Below are positions 1 to 12,237 of a stretch of DNA of 64,000 nt, piece by piece. Both the position numbers and the translations under genes were made by a program. Where the stretch lies: the NCBI RefSeq assembly GCF_021730395.1, contig NC_069363.1, positions 49,963,001-50,027,000 of the forward strand. The letters are read 5' to 3'. Numbering within the stretch: the stretch's first letter is position 1; each line of letters opens with the position of its first letter. The notes beneath the pieces were generated by a model that saw only the letters and a program-made list of their open reading frames with translations, made no database searches and was not told the origin of the DNA. Source of the stretch: Mercenaria mercenaria. Taxonomy: Eukaryota; Mollusca; Bivalvia; Venerida; Veneridae.

Positions 1-444
1 GAACCACCGTTATCATAATAAACACTCTTGTACTAATTATAAAATGTAGCTGCATATAAAAACGTAATAATATTTTCAATCGTATGAAATAAATGAACCC
101 ATGTTATATTGTTATGTACAGCTAGGAACATGCACGTTAAAGTTGATATATTGTATGAAAATGTCTGTTAAATCTTAAAGATTTAAATTGCGCTTGCTTA
201 TTTTTAAACAAAAACTTTAACTTGCTAATTGTTTTGACATATTTCAAGGTTGATACTACATAGATGTTAAAATTTAAACTTGTGAGTCAGAGGATGTTTA
301 CTTATGAATTGGTTGTATCTGTCTAAATAAAAGTTCATGTCTGCGGAAAAGACAGCTTAAGTTTCGATGAACATCTGTACTTAAAATTTTAATTTGCAAT
401 ACACCGTATTACCCACTTTTCATTTCCTGAAAACATAGTCAAAG

Positions 445-2196
445 ATGGATGAAACACGCGTGAATTTCTCTTTCTTTTATGTTTTATTTTATATTGCATA
501 CTTTACCGTGGCTCTGGAAAGCGAAAAGTCTTGCTCTAAATTTCCGCTTGAGCACGATATGTTATCTAAAATGGTGAGAATGGAGTTAAAAATGGAACAG
601 ATGGAGATTGAAATGATGAGCCATAGAGAGAAAATGGAGAAGTTTTCCAGAAACTACGCCAGTATGAGAGACATCCTCGTCGTTGTGATGGAAAACAAAA
701 CTGCTGAGTTCGCTCGAGCAATGGAAGCTAAAATTGTGGAGAACGTAACATTTATTTCCAAAACAGATTGCTAATCTACTTTTTCTTTCTATTACACCTT
801 AACTATCTCCATTTGACAAAGTTATTGTACCCTGTACTTCTAAGTTTTCGGTTAAATTCAAATTTCCCACATTCATGAAGGGTGTCTTGCAGACACCCTT
901 AGCCGGTAAAGCGGGAAGTAGGATTATTACTTTGAAATGCCATATGTGCCAAATTGAATATACTTATTTTTGTTCGAAAGTAAGACGCACAGACACAGTT
1001 AAGGTTATACATCGTCTTCTTAGCTTTAACCACAATTACCATCTGAATATTACATAACGAACAGGAAGGTATAAGCAAAAAGTCATTAAAGTCCGCAAAC
1101 CAGTTTCCTCACATGCACGTTCGGGCATTCGAACTTATACAAGCTCATCTGCCTCAACCACACGGTCACAGTGGCCCAGTAATAAGCTAATGTAATAAAT
1201 ATTTTTTGTTGTTGGGTTTAACGTCGCACCGACACAACCATAGGTCATATGGTGACTTTCCAGCATTTATAGTAAAGGAAGGCACCAGGTGTCCCTACGT
1301 GCATGATTTCATCCCAGGCGGGCACCTGGGTAGTACCACCGACTTTCCGAAAACCAGGTGGATGACGTGAGGAATTTAGTGTCCCAAATGAGGCTCGAAC
1401 CCACATCGGTGAGGAGCAAATGATTCGAAGTCAGAGACCGTAACAGCTCGGCCACGAATGCCCCTGTAATAAATAAATAAAAGGTGCACTCAAGATTCAT
1501 CAAGTAGAGAGCAGTTACACTTGCTTAGGGCCTTTAACTATCTCAAGGTATGTTAGTTTTGGTGCATTGTGCTTCATGTTTGGAAAACTATTTTTTTTTT
1601 TAAATTCATGAAGATCTAATTAACTTTGTACTCCATACATATATTTATCAGAAGTAATATATCAGTGTAGAATAACTGAACAAATAAAGTAGGAACTGTA
1701 AATGTTTTAAAAGCGATTCGGTAACTGCCCTTCTGTTGAACTAAAGTGATTAATTTAAATCTCTTCTCAAACTTCAGGACTAAACGCAGTAGATAAGCGC
1801 AGGTCCATCGTGGCGTTTTCTGCAACTGAAATGAGTCATCAAACGGTGACAGGAGTAAATCAACCTTTCCTTTTTGAATCCGTAATAACCAACATTGGTA
1901 ACTCATATAACTACTCTTCCGGTATTTTTGTGGCACCGGTCTCCGGGACTTACGTTTTCTACAGCAGTATCCTGTCTGTGAATGGAGATGCATTTTGGGC
2001 ATATATAGCAGTAAACGGAGCTATAAAGGTACGCCTGTATGAAACCGCGTATGACGGGTGGAGTTCTGGTATGGCTAGTCAAGCAGTTGTTGTAGAACTA
2101 AATTTAGGTGACTGTGTGTCCGTGAACAACGTCAAAAGTGGAGAGAATGCGTATGGAAGTACATACTCAACATTTAGTGGATTCTTGCTTCATTAG
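445..2196 (+). CDS. C1q domain-containing secreted protein, locus A (splice donor lost)
   Basis: Two exons are visible. Exon 1 starts at ATG 445 and encodes a signal peptide (hydrophobic FSFFYVLFYIAYFTVAL, about residues 8-24) followed by a Met/Glu/Lys-rich coiled coil (MVRMELKMEQMEIEMM and onward). Exon 2, 1778-2196, begins after CTTCAG (acceptor ends 1777) and encodes the whole globular C1q domain, with FVAPVSGTYVFYSS, AYIAVNG and a C-terminal TYSTFSGFLLH. C1q proteins of this kind are secreted, usually trimeric lectin-like or immune recognition molecules. Joining 727 to 1778 in phase 1 would give 233 residues. However, where sister locus B has GGAAG|GTAAG, locus A reads GGAAGCTAAA, so the GT donor is gone. 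Exon 1 then reads on to a stop at 774, giving a coil-only product of 109 residues. Either A is a recent pseudogene, a truncated variant, or an assembly/allele error. The C1q assignment is firm; functionality is doubtful. Confidence 0.8.
1198..1466 (-). mobile_element. tRNA-derived SINE in the intron of locus A
   Basis: Read on the minus strand, it starts with a tRNA-like head (GTGGCCGAGCTGTTACGG resembling an A box, GGGTTCGAGCC a B box), continues through a body containing CACCTGG and TGGAAAGTCACCATATGAC, and ends with GTTAAACCCAACAACAAAA. The same body and tail occur at 6060-6235, 14128-14185, 45845-45985 and 49257-49506, so it is a dispersed family. It looks like a molluscan SINE; the subfamily was not assigned. 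Confidence 0.8.
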
Positions 2197-2349
2197 ATTC
2201 AGTTATCACCTTCTGAATTAAAATGCTTGGTTTAGTATGCATGACTCACTAGTGTTCAGAAGAAAATTTAAAATTATTTTGTTCAACTAACCATTTGTTA
2301 ACACGTTTGTTACAGTTCTAGTAATAACTATGTTTTTCTGATTTATCTC

Positions 2350-2355
2350 AATAAA
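2350..2355 (+). promoter_or_regulatory. Polyadenylation signal for locus A
   Basis: AATAAA lies 154 bases after the locus A stop codon, followed by a GT-rich stretch (GTGTGGATGTATTGTGG). It is a good poly(A) signal candidate for a short 3' UTR. Confidence 0.55.
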
Positions 2356-2454
2356 GTACAATTGTGTGGATGTATTGTGGCCATTTGAAGTATTTGAAGC
2401 AACGGAATAATTATTTACAACACAAATAAGGCTTTCTATCATTTATGATGAAAT

Positions 2455-2640
2455 ATCCCCCACACCACCCCACCCACACGCCTTCTCATATGACGCCAGT
2501 ACTGCTTTTGTACAGGAAGCAGACTCCAGAGTGGAACAAGTAAGCTTGAATAATTAAGTAAACTAGTTACTCTATCCACTAACGTTTGCATGCAAAACTC
2601 AATTAGAGTCTTAATTTGATTAATTTTTTTTGTTGAATAC
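2455..2640 (+). mobile_element. SINE body/tail fragment
   Basis: Contains CCTTCTCATATGACGCCAGT, then CAGGAAGCAGACTCCAGAGT and a T-rich end. The same stretch forms the 3' part of the complete tRNA-headed SINE at 42560-42870 in the same orientation, so this is a 5'-truncated copy. Confidence 0.6.
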
Positions 2641-3429
2641 ATCTAATTAATGAATATCTCAAATGCGCTATATTTGATCATCATTATGATAAACTTACAT
2701 CTTATTTAGACAAATACTTAGAAAAGAAATATTACTAATTGTTTCATTATTATTTGACCACTTGGTGATAAATTGTGTATTTTTCAAAAACTATGATACT
2801 TGTCAGGCAAAGTCGCTTTGGGTTATGAAACCTTGATCAAGTATGATTGGCTTTCTGTCCAGTTCCTTTATAGTATTCATGTAATGACTTGAACAATCAA
2901 ATATGTTTAAACCAAGTGTGAGACAATGAGCGATCAAAAGCTTGCTCCAATCGCACGATATGTTAGGCATTTGCAAATATATGGAGTTTAGTGCATTTCG
3001 GCGGCTATTTTGGCGGCCATCTTAGATTTCTGGGAGGACACCATGACTTGAGACCATCACCCTTAATCTTTTTGTACCCCAGATAGTCACTATAAATTTT
3101 AATTTTAAATAAATAAAGTTGATTAGATAACCTCTCATGTACACAAAACGTTAATATCCTCTCAAGAAAGCCCTCACTTTCCGCACTCCTATATTTCACA
3201 GTTTTATTTTCAAAATTTAAGATATGATTGAGCAACCGAAATAAATGTAATAAAAAAGATTATCTTGCAGAGTGCTATTTGATTTGGAGGTGTGGAATCT
3301 ACAGTGATTTTAACGTTTTTTTCTTCTGTCTCCTCAGGTAATTTTTGATCTGATTACCTTTTGAAAGAATGGTCAGAAAACTGCACTTGTTCATTACTTA
3401 AAACGGAACTGGCCTGCAGGATTTTACAA
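2641..3429. other. AT-rich non-coding stretch
   Basis: No gene, domain or repeat structure was recognised. Open reading frames are short and have no recognisable content. Confidence 0.5.
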
Positions 3430-3660
3430 GTTTGGAAAATAGTGCAAAAATACAAAAGATTGTCCAATTTTTGTAAGCGTAAAGTACACTGTACGGGACA
3501 TCGTGCCCGTGTACAAGTCTTTAATGTCAAGTGACTTGTGGTTGCATTATCTGTAATGTTATGTGAATCAAAATAAATGTTGACTGTAATACTCATGCGC
3601 TCTATACTGTAAATATTAACACGACCCGATTTGTTTTCCTATTAAACAAAGAAGACTGAA
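3430..3660. repeat. Inverted dispersed copy of the 43.28-43.56 kb stretch
   Basis: The stretch with GTTATGTGAATCAAAATAAA and AGCGTAAAGTACACTGTACG reappears, diverged, in reverse complement at 43400-43530 (TTTATTTTGATTCACATAAC). It joins directly to a hairpin MITE in both places, so the two belong to one composite repeat. Confidence 0.55.
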
Positions 3661-3814
3661 TATTGTGTATTATTATGCAATAATTCATTTTGGTACGTCA
3701 CAATTATTATAGCATCAAACGTTACAGCGCCGCGCTGGAAAAGAAACCCACACAAAACAAGTAAGTATTTGGGGCATGTCGTCAAGGATGTACATAATAA
3801 TCCTTGAAAAAACG

Positions 3815-4020
3815 TATTAGAATCGAAATGGTATGTCTCAAACATTGATTTGCTCTTGAATAAAATCATAGATCATTGTTAAGATGCGAATTATTACATC
3901 ACGAAGGCGCAACTTGGGCTGCGCCCTCGTGATAGTAATTCACTCGCATCTGAACTCCAAACAATGATTTTATTCAAGGACAAATCACTGTTTTGGATAC
4001 TTTATTTCTTAAGCAAAATA
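3815..4020. mobile_element. Hairpin (foldback) MITE, copy 1
   Basis: Near-palindrome centred near 3912: GATGCGAATTATTACATCAC on the left pairs with GTGATAGTAATTCACTCGCATC on the right, and TTGAATAAAATCAT pairs with ATGATTTTATTCAA. The tip is GGCGCAACTTGGGCTGCGCC. The family also occurs at 4629-4810 and 43030-43200, with the common flank GTATTAGAATCGAAAT. Non-coding and non-autonomous. Confidence 0.75.
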
Positions 4021-4439
4021 AACACTTGTTTTATACTCTTGTTTTATTAGCAAACATAAGTTACATATTCTATTTTTACCATACAATATCTGGTCATATC
4101 CAGTTAGGAAATCTGCATCTAGGGCCACACAACTAAATAGTCACATATTTATCCAAACCCTGAAATGACAAACATAGTTCTAAAGGTATCGCCACCCATA
4201 TGGGAAACTGGTTGTGTTTATAAGTTTATTTGAAATACGGTTGTGACGTAATCCTTTGTTGGTTTTGTTCATAATATAGATTGTTGTACCTACAGGATTA
4301 TTTTCCTACAACTATCTATTATTCTCACACGGCCAGCTAATAACCTACATGCTTTTAGAGCAAAATTTATCGGGTTATTCTGCAATAAACCGACCTTGAC
4401 CTGTGCTGTGCGCGCACCGTGTTTTGACCAAATGCTGCG

Positions 4440-4690
4440 GCGTAGCACGCAGTTGTAATTTACGTTTGATGAAAATACTCCTCTGATTCTCGTTTAACGC
4501 CGTATTAGAATCGAAATAATAAGTATCTAAATAAGGTTTATCATAGAATAACCCTCGTAGCACGCAGCTGTAATTAACGTTTGATGAACATATTCCTCTG
4601 ATTCTCGTCTAACGTTATTTTAGGTAAGTCGTATTAGAATCGAAATAATAAGTACCTAAATAAGGTTTATCGTAGAATAACCCTCGTTTG
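4440..4690 (+). repeat. Two tandem ~128-bp units flanking the hairpin MITE
   Basis: GTATTAGAATCGAAATAATA occurs at about 4501 and again at about 4629, each preceded by TAACGTTTGATGAA-like sequence. This is a two-unit tandem repeat of the left flank of the hairpin MITE family. Confidence 0.6.
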
Positions 4691-4810
4691 TCGTTCTTAT
4701 GCGTAGAAATATATCACTCAGGCCTTCGGCCGTCGTGATATATTCATACGCATAAGAACTCCAAACTGGGATTATTCTATGAAAAACCTAATTTTGATAC
4801 TAATTATTTC
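4629..4810. mobile_element. Hairpin (foldback) MITE, copy 2
   Basis: Palindrome centred on GGCCTTCGGCC near 4726. TTCTTATGCGTAGAAATATA pairs with TATATTCATACGCATAAGAA, and TAGAATAA pairs with TTATTCTA. It is followed by AACTCCAAAC as in copy 1, which supports one family. Confidence 0.75.
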
Positions 4811-5411
4811 TTAATTAAACCGTAACTATCTATTTGTAAGATACTGGATACTTTTAACAATCACAAATTAGCAGGCAATGAACATATATGTATTGCAACA
4901 ACCCTGTGAGTTTAGAGGTCATAAACCTGTTCGTTCAGAGTATATAAACCTATAGAATTCAAACAATTTTAAAGAAGTTTCAGAATATAACTCCAACTAC
5001 AGAAATCATAGCTGAAATAAAAACTCTGAAGGTGTGCATTTGACTTTGACCAAAATCGTCTCAAAAATTATCAAAAAATGAAAATCAAAGAAATATAGGC
5101 TTAACGTAGTGAAACAATAGCTTATACTTTCATCTGTTAATAAGTAATATCATCCCCTAAATCTCCCTAGAAAAGTATCCAGAAATACATTATTATGGCA
5201 TTTTCGACCGAAAGTAGCTGAAATACACAACGTGTAAAACAAACATATTTTCCTTCATTTTTCCAATGTTGCAGACCTATTTTTCTCATGTAGAGTGCGT
5301 AAAAATAAGGTTAAAGCTTTTGCCATAACAGACATTCATTGAAATCCAACTGAACTCATGTCTACAAAAATTTACAATTTCATCTTTCCACAGAAGATAA
5401 ATTCCTTATTG

Positions 5412-5573
5412 TAAGGTAGTTCTGCACGTTCAGATCGAAATTTCTTCTACAATAAAGAATTTGATATAACCCTGATTTATATTTTACCCCGAATCCAGGC
5501 TTTATTCTACGTTTTCCGGATAAATAACGTTACGCCGTCACTTCCGGTTTATCAAACGTGCAGAGCTACCTTA
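5412..5573. mobile_element. Short MITE with 19-bp terminal inverted repeats
   Basis: Left end TAAGGTAGTTCTGCACGTT and right end AACGTGCAGAGCTACCTTA are inverted with one mismatch. The matching place in the duplicated block (near 44118, CCCTAATCTAAACTACACG) lacks the insert, which gives an empty site and marks it as a discrete insertion after the block duplicated. Confidence 0.75.
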
Positions 5574-6059
5574 AACTTACGAGAAAATATTGTCGTTATA
5601 ATCACATTATTATAATACGACTTTCCTATAATAATTTGTGTAATTTTATATATTATTTGTCTTATAATAAGGAGCTATTTTCTTGTAAAAATGATATACG
5701 TGAAACGTGTAAGTTTCGTACAACTTCGTAATTACAGTATAAGAAGCTTATCTTTTCAAACTGACTCTTTTTGACTTTAAAAAATGTATGTTTTGAGTTT
5801 GTCGTTAAAATTGTAATGTCTGTTTTGTAAACACCATATGCATTTAAAATTGCACTTTTGCTATGTTTGAGATTTTCATGAAAATGTCAGGCATAGAAGT
5901 AAAAAGTAAAAGAGAAACGTTTGTAAAAATGTAAAACAGACTATGATATATGATAATGAAAGATGTCTTCAAAATTAAACGCTTCCTTCGTTTATCCATG
6001 AATACCTTTAGAGTGATGCATTATATATATTTTATTTTGGTTCTTGAAGAAGAAAGATT

Positions 6060-6235
6060 TTTTTTGTTGGGTTTAACATCGCACCTACACAATTTATAGG
6101 TCATATGGCAACTTTCCAGCTGTGATGGTGGAGGAAGACCCCAGGTGCCCCTTCGTGCATTATTTCATCACGAGCGGACACCTGGGTAGAACCACCGTTG
6201 TTTCGTAAACCAGCTGGATGGCTTCAACACAAGAA
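6060..6235 (-). mobile_element. SINE, 3' part
   Basis: On the minus strand the body CACCTGGGGTCTTCCTCC, then GAAAGTTGCCATATGACC, ends in GTTAAACCCAACAAAAAAAA. It is the same family as 1198-1466 without a clear tRNA head. Its counterpart in the duplicated block is 45845-45985. Confidence 0.7.
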
Positions 6236-6848
6236 GAATTCGACTGAAGAAGAAAGAAGAAAAATCCATAACCATTTTGCAGAATTCTAAAATAAGCAGT
6301 AACGTTTCCCTCCCCAATATATATAACAAAAATTAATTTCAAAAGCAGAAATAAAATTGAATTGAATTCTATTTTCAGATTTTAACACTTATAGAGCAAA
6401 AAAACCCCGATTTTACCGTATAATAGCATTTTCTGAGTATGATCATTTCGTAGACTGACTAAAATGCAGCTTTATATTTGAAAAATATATATGTTATGCA
6501 CAGTAATAAGATACGGATCGTTCTAGAATTGCCCTTCACATTTTTAAAATTTCAATAATGTCCGGCAATTCTAGACTTGTACTCGACAGTTACCTAAATT
6601 GTATCTTTCAAAGTTTGGAAGGAACAAAATTTAAGAAGTATTTGACCTTTTCATGCTAATTTGTTCGTTTTTTCCCTTAAAAATACAGACTGGTCGCACA
6701 TATACCCCTTCCCCACCCCCACCCCAACATATGAACAAAGCGACTGAAAATATGTCTGTCTCTGAGACTGTGGTTCTCCCCAGGTACCCGCCCGCGTGTG
6801 CAAATTAGGACATATTTAAGAATTAGCCGATCCATCTGTAAGCATTTA

Positions 6849-8435
6849 TCAATACAGTAGAAATCCTCCGAATGATGAGTACTCGTTTCCATGAATATTT
6901 CCGCCCGCGTTGTCATTTTTAATTGTTACAATATCACCGGTATCCAACTGGAGTGGAACTGTCACACTGGTACTGTCGTGCCCGCCGCTTAGTCCATGGG
7001 CACAGAAGTTTACAATATGGCGGTCATTTACGGCAAGGTAGAGAAGTATGACAGCATTGTTGTGGCCAAGTACTGTAGAAAAGAACACATACGTCCCGGA
7101 TTTCGGTGCCACAAACTTTCCACATGTACGGTCATAAGATGAGCCGATATTTGTTACAACAATTTCAAAAATGAGCGTTTGATGTGTGTTCATTGACAAC
7201 TGGTGTGATTTTGCTTTTGCAAAGAACGTTACTTTATCGTTATTCTGCACCTTCAGATCTACATAAAATAGAAACAATAGCAAAAATGACAAAATCTAGC
7301 AAATATATAATGATCGATTAAAGAGAATTACTTTCATAGCTCAAACAAGCATAATAAGTATTTAGAATTGGTATTTAACTGAAACAAATATACATGAGAT
7401 AACTGTTTAAGGTTTAGCAGTATATCACTATACTACATAAAGAAAGAGCTGTTCTTTATATGAACCTTGACCATTCAAAAACATGTCAATTACGCTACTG
7501 AAGAATTTTACTGCCATACGCCTTAGAACCCTGGAAATAACTTCAGGAAGGGGTCACAATTCCGGATAGTTCGAAGTTTTAAAAAATAAACTATAGTCTT
7601 AGAAATGTCAAACGTGTAGGTTTTCTGTATGTGCAATAATGTCCGAGACATGAAAATGAAAAGCAAATAAGCTTTTCGTTGATTTAATTTTTTCTATTCT
7701 AATTTTTGAAAGATTGCCGTTTGAAACAACTACTACAAAGAAATGAAAACTGATTGTGAAAATGAACTAACAATTGTCGGTAAAAGAATACCATCTTTAC
7801 CTGTCTAATATTGTCCCTGACTGTTTCGTACTACATGCTAAATAAAATATTCTAAGAAAGCTTTCCCCTTTAAAAGAAGGATGCAATTTGTTAAGAAATA
7901 AAAATAATCAATCTTCGAAATTGCTGAAAACGCTATTAAATCAAGTCATGTGGAAAAAACACTGGAATATTATTTGCAAATGCACTAACATGAAGATAAG
8001 TAACAGTTCCATGTTTAGATCATAAAGGCGTTTAACAGTCCGGAAATTTGACCCCTTCAATCATTTCTTTTCCGCAATTCAATGCATACAAGATTTAATT
8101 GACAATTCCTTTTTCAGAATAATGTATATGTTTTATATGCTGTTCAATTTTCATATGAAGCAATTCTTTGTCACAGTCACCTAAACGTTCATGTTTATAA
8201 AGTACGTAAGTCATTGAAAACAAACATACAAGTTACCTTTTACGTCTTTCTCTAAAAGTTCATCTTTTTCAGTCGCTGTCTCCAAATTTCTCTCTATCTC
8301 CTCCATTCTAATTTCCATCCTTACCATTTTCTCTAACAACTTCTCCTCATAGTGAAATCGTGAACAGTGTGGCTCACAAGTCGTAGAAGCCAGTTTCCAT
8401 AGCATAAAAATTTGTATAAATAAATGCAATTTCAT
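6849..8435 (-). CDS. C1q domain-containing secreted protein, locus C
   Basis: Exon 1 is complement(8237..8435): ATG at 8435, signal peptide MKLHLFIQIFMLWKLASTT, a Cys pair (CEPHC) and a coiled coil (EEKLLEKMVRMEIRMEEIER). The donor is AAAAG|GTAACT. Exon 2 is complement(6849..7258) after TTTTATGTAG and encodes the globular C1q domain: TLIFEIVVTNIGSSY, KFVAPKSGTYVFFSTVL, YLAVNDRHIVNF, LQLDTGDIVTIKN and a terminal NEYSSFGGFLLY. The intron (about 980 bp) is phase 1; the product is 202 residues, normal for a short molluscan C1q protein. It is likely secreted and trimeric, with a recognition or immune role inferred from the family. Gene D at 50003-51697 has the same structure and about 90% C1q identity. 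Intron sequence resembling this gene's recurs in the palindrome at 10530-11460. Confidence 0.9.
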
Positions 8436-9179
8436 GTTTCGTCTGAAGAAACTCTGCTTGCCACTGTTAAAATAGTAAACGAATTTAATTTACACCAAAA
8501 TATTCAAACACGAAAACATTTATAATTTGAGTGATACTTTCTGTGTCGTTAAAAAGTGAAATTGTTGATATAACACATGACCTGCTGGCAAACACTCATT
8601 TATAGCTGTCAGTGTCATAGTTTTGTACATTCATGTTTGTATTTATAAACAAACTGTTGTTTGCTTTCTGTCTATTTTGCCAGTTAAAAAATGTTGATAC
8701 GTGTTGTTTACTTTAATCGAAACTGATCTGGCCCAAAAGTACAATTAATTTCCCATAGGGTTACATACAAATATATCAATGCAAGGCTTTGACACAATGT
8801 TCTGAAGACAAATGCAAATACCTTCTCTTCAGAAATCTATCCGAGAGAAACACAAAAATTACTTTTAAGTGACCTGCTGACCTGCTACTTTTCTCCTCAC
8901 ATCTGTCAGAATGAATAGTGTATTGCATTTTTACAAAGTGAAGCGGTTCAGCCTACTTTTTGTACAAATCCGCAGACAGTCATTTGCCAAAAAAAAACAT
9001 GATTTTCCAGCAATGTTTTACCACTTCCTCTTCATTTACATCAGATCTATAAAATTTGACTACTTTCAGAAGCTCAGGATATCTATTTACAGTCAAATCC
9101 ATCATGAAATGAGGGACCTCTTTTCTCTCGGATACACTTCCTTTAGTTGGGTAACGAAGGGCAGGTAACTGTACCTTAT

Positions 9180-9300
9180 TACCATCTTATGGCGACTATT
9201 TCGCATTTATGGTGAAGCAAGATCCAAGGTGATCGTCCGGATATTATTTGAACCACGGGCAACACCTTCGTAGAATCGCAGAATTTCCACAAACCAACTT
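9180..9300 (-). repeat. Degenerate SINE fragment
   Basis: CTTATGGCGACTATTTCGCA and ATTATTTGAACCACGGGCAA resemble the SINE body (CATATGGTGACTTTCCAGCA). The same degenerate copy is at 53629-53770, so it predates duplication of the block. Confidence 0.55.
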
Positions 9301-9500
9301 TATACCGACGTGTACTTAATGGAAGGAGAAATGATGTTTCTTTCTTAATGAATAAACTCCGTGTCTCTTGAAAGTATATATTTTTTATCAAAGTTCGGAA
9401 CTTCTATTACAGAAGAAACCGATCATCACATTAATCTGCATTACCAAACTCAAGTATTATAAAAAAATAATCTTTTCCATTTTCTAAAAAGAATACAAAT

Positions 9501-10529
9501 TTTGGTTATAACTTGGACGCTTGAAGGCTAAGTGCAAATTATCATGATTACTGAACTTCAATGGCGTATCATAATGGTAAATATTTAAATGTAATGTATT
9601 GTCGTGATGTACATGCACCTCCCTTTCTGCTTTGGAAAACATGTAAAATACTTTATATTGGGTTACCAGTCGCAAATATCGATCGTTCCGATTAATAGAA
9701 AATTCATATAATCATAAAACAAAATGTTTCAAATATACTGATTGTCAGGTATATTCCTATTTACCATGTTTAACTCAGTCTACATGAAATAAATTTCTAC
9801 ATTTTAGAGCATGATGGATGTTATATAAAGCGTTTTGCCTAGCAAATATATTACATTTATTTCTAAGATAAAGTATCAAGTCATCGTAGCAAACCTACTA
9901 ATTTTTATTCATAGTTGTTCTCTAAAAGACAACAGAAATCGTTTATACTTTCTGTAATTCATACAACGGTCAAATATAAAGTAAACATTACAATAACAGA
10001 TTTTCTTTCGCTTGCTTTAATACTTTTGTAAAATAAACTGCATCATGTGAATTTCATAAAAATACCTTTAACAGATGAGGCGAAAATAATAGCTCATAAT
10101 GTGTCAAAATGAGCACAAGGCACATTTGTTTTTCATGAGTACAATTTATAAATTTTCTAAAACTGAATAAAACTGTTCAAGAGATTACCTTTGACCCTAC
10201 ACATTTTGAAAACAGAGCATGTTGTTCTATTTACCCATACACATAATGCTACAGTGTTGCGGTTTGAGGAGTGTCCTTTGTATCATTGGAATGCGTCTTT
10301 TCCTATTCAATATTAATCTTTGGGGATTTTTTTTTTTACCTTTTGAGCAAAGAATGATCTTAAAATAAATGTGCAAAACTGATCAGTGTCTATGCGTGTA
10401 CGAACTTAAAATAACTTTGTACAAATCGTCAGTTTAAGATGATGAAGCGCTACCTAGTAAGAACTTTTTATTATATAATACCGAAATCACTTGTCCATTG
10501 CTATATTTACAGTTCAGTACGTCGTTATA
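9501..10529. other. AT-rich non-coding stretch
   Basis: No coding, RNA or repeat structure was recognised beyond poly(T) runs. Confidence 0.5.
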
Positions 10530-11460
10530 ATCAGTCCCCAGTTTCACAAAGATACTTAAGTTTTTTTTTTTAATTAAGTACACTAATTTGCTTAAGCTTT
10601 TACTTTTCTTAAGGTTTAGGAGTATATCACCAAAACACAGAAATATTCTATAAACGATCAACATCGTTACCAATCTTTTAACTGACCATTACATGGTCTG
10701 CCGTACTGTCCCGTACTTAAAATATTCTGAAAAAGTTGTCCCCCTTTGAAAATGAATGCCATTTGTAAAAATATAAAAGTAAACAATTGCTGAAAACTGT
10801 GTTCCACCTAGTTATGTGAAATTTCAACACTCGCACACTATTTCAAATGCATCAAAACGAACATGTGTAACAGTTCCTTGAAAATGGTGAGTTTTAAAGG
10901 CGTTTGACTGTCCGGAAGTGGGGCCCCTTTAGGCAGACATTTTCCGGATTTCAATGTTTAAATCAGTATACTGACACTTGTTTTGTAGAGTAATATATAC
11001 GCTACCATTACAAAAACTACGAAACATGTGTCAGTATACTGATATAATCATTGAATTCCGGAAAAGGACTGCCTAAAGGGGTCCATCTTCCGGACAGTCA
11101 AACGCCTTTAAAAACTCACCATTTTCAAAGAACGGTTACACAAGTTTGTTTTGATGCATTTGCAATAGCGTGCGAGTGTTGAAATTTCACATAACTAGGT
11201 GGAACACAGTTTTCAGCAATTGTTTATTTTTATTTCTTTACAAATGACATTCATTTTCAAAGGGGGACAACTTTTTCAGAATATTTTAAGTACGGGACAG
11301 TACGGCAGAACATGTAATGGTCAGTTAAAATATTGGTAACGATGCTGTTCGTTTATCAAAAAAATCTGTGTTTTGGTGGTATACTCCTAAACCTTAAGCA
11401 AATTAACGTACATAAGTCAATTAATAAACTTGAGTATTTTAGCGAAATTGGGACCAGTTC
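10530..11460. repeat. 0.93-kb near-perfect palindrome derived from C1q intron sequence
   Basis: The left arm (about 10530-10990) and right arm (about 11019-11460) are reverse complements with few differences, around a spacer of about 28 bases. Examples: TGCCGTACTGTCCCGTACTT against AAGTACGGGACAGTACGGCA, GCGTTTGACTGTCCGGAAG against CTTCCGGACAGTCAAACGC, and ATCAGTATACTGACAC at the tip. The left arm is also similar to the intron of gene C (AAGGTTTAGCAGTATATCAC near 7411; AAAGGCGTTTAACAGTCCGG near 8025), so the palindrome arose from C1q-gene intron DNA. Confidence 0.85.
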
Positions 11461-12237
11461 CTCACCAATTAATTATCGGCATTGTCTACCGATAATTAAC
11501 AAATTTTGTCTTTGTTTTCAAAGGTGGTAAGCATAGAACACCTGTCTTTTCTATTGTTCCATTTATTGTTCATACTAATGAAGTATTTGTGGTTGCACAA
11601 GAGGGCATTATTATTAGTATATCATTGGTGAGACAATTAGTGTCCTTCTACCTGGTTCATAATAAACATTTACATTTTAGTTGTCGTCAGAACAAACTAA
11701 GACAAAGAAATTACGTTGCGATTCTCATTTTATGCATGAAACTGAACATGACTGTACTAAAACGTTCTTTTCCTGACTTTAGGCACTATGCACGACACAG
11801 TCGAGACTGAAGTGAGTTCTAATTCTCGTATGGACAGGAAATTATTGCGACTGTGCTTAAAATGACAATGAATGTTGAACAAATGGAAAAAGAGATAAAG
11901 AAAACACAGGAAGATATTGTAAAGGTGCTTGAAGATCAGAGAGAGAAAATGGAAGAGTTTGCGAGCTTTTCTTGGCGTCGAAATGGAGAAAAAGACGGCA
12001 GAATTTGTCAGAAATACGGAAGACAGAACGACAGAAATGAGCAAATTCATAGAAAGTAAATATGAAAAAGGTAAATTGCTGACGGTCTTTATTATTTTAG
12101 CTGGTGGTACTGTAATGTCAGTAATAACTGCTTGTGTAAATTAGGTCATGCATTTTTCTTTAGATAGACTTTCTGTAACAAATATGGTCACGAGATTGTG
12201 TTAAGTTTGTACGTTTAATATCAGTGTGCACTAGAAC

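Larger units (their letters stand above)
4920..9500. repeat. Segmental duplication block, copy 1 (contains gene C)
   Basis: From TTCAGAGTATATAAACCTAT near 4940 to the CTCCGTGTCTCTTGAAAGTA stretch near 9357, the order of recognisable segments matches 43570-53960: non-coding lead, SINE piece, TACGGCAATTCTAGACTTGT-like stretch (here TCCGGCAATTC), C1q gene on the minus strand, upstream flank and SINE fragment. Copy 2 is over twice as long because of later insertions. Confidence 0.75.
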
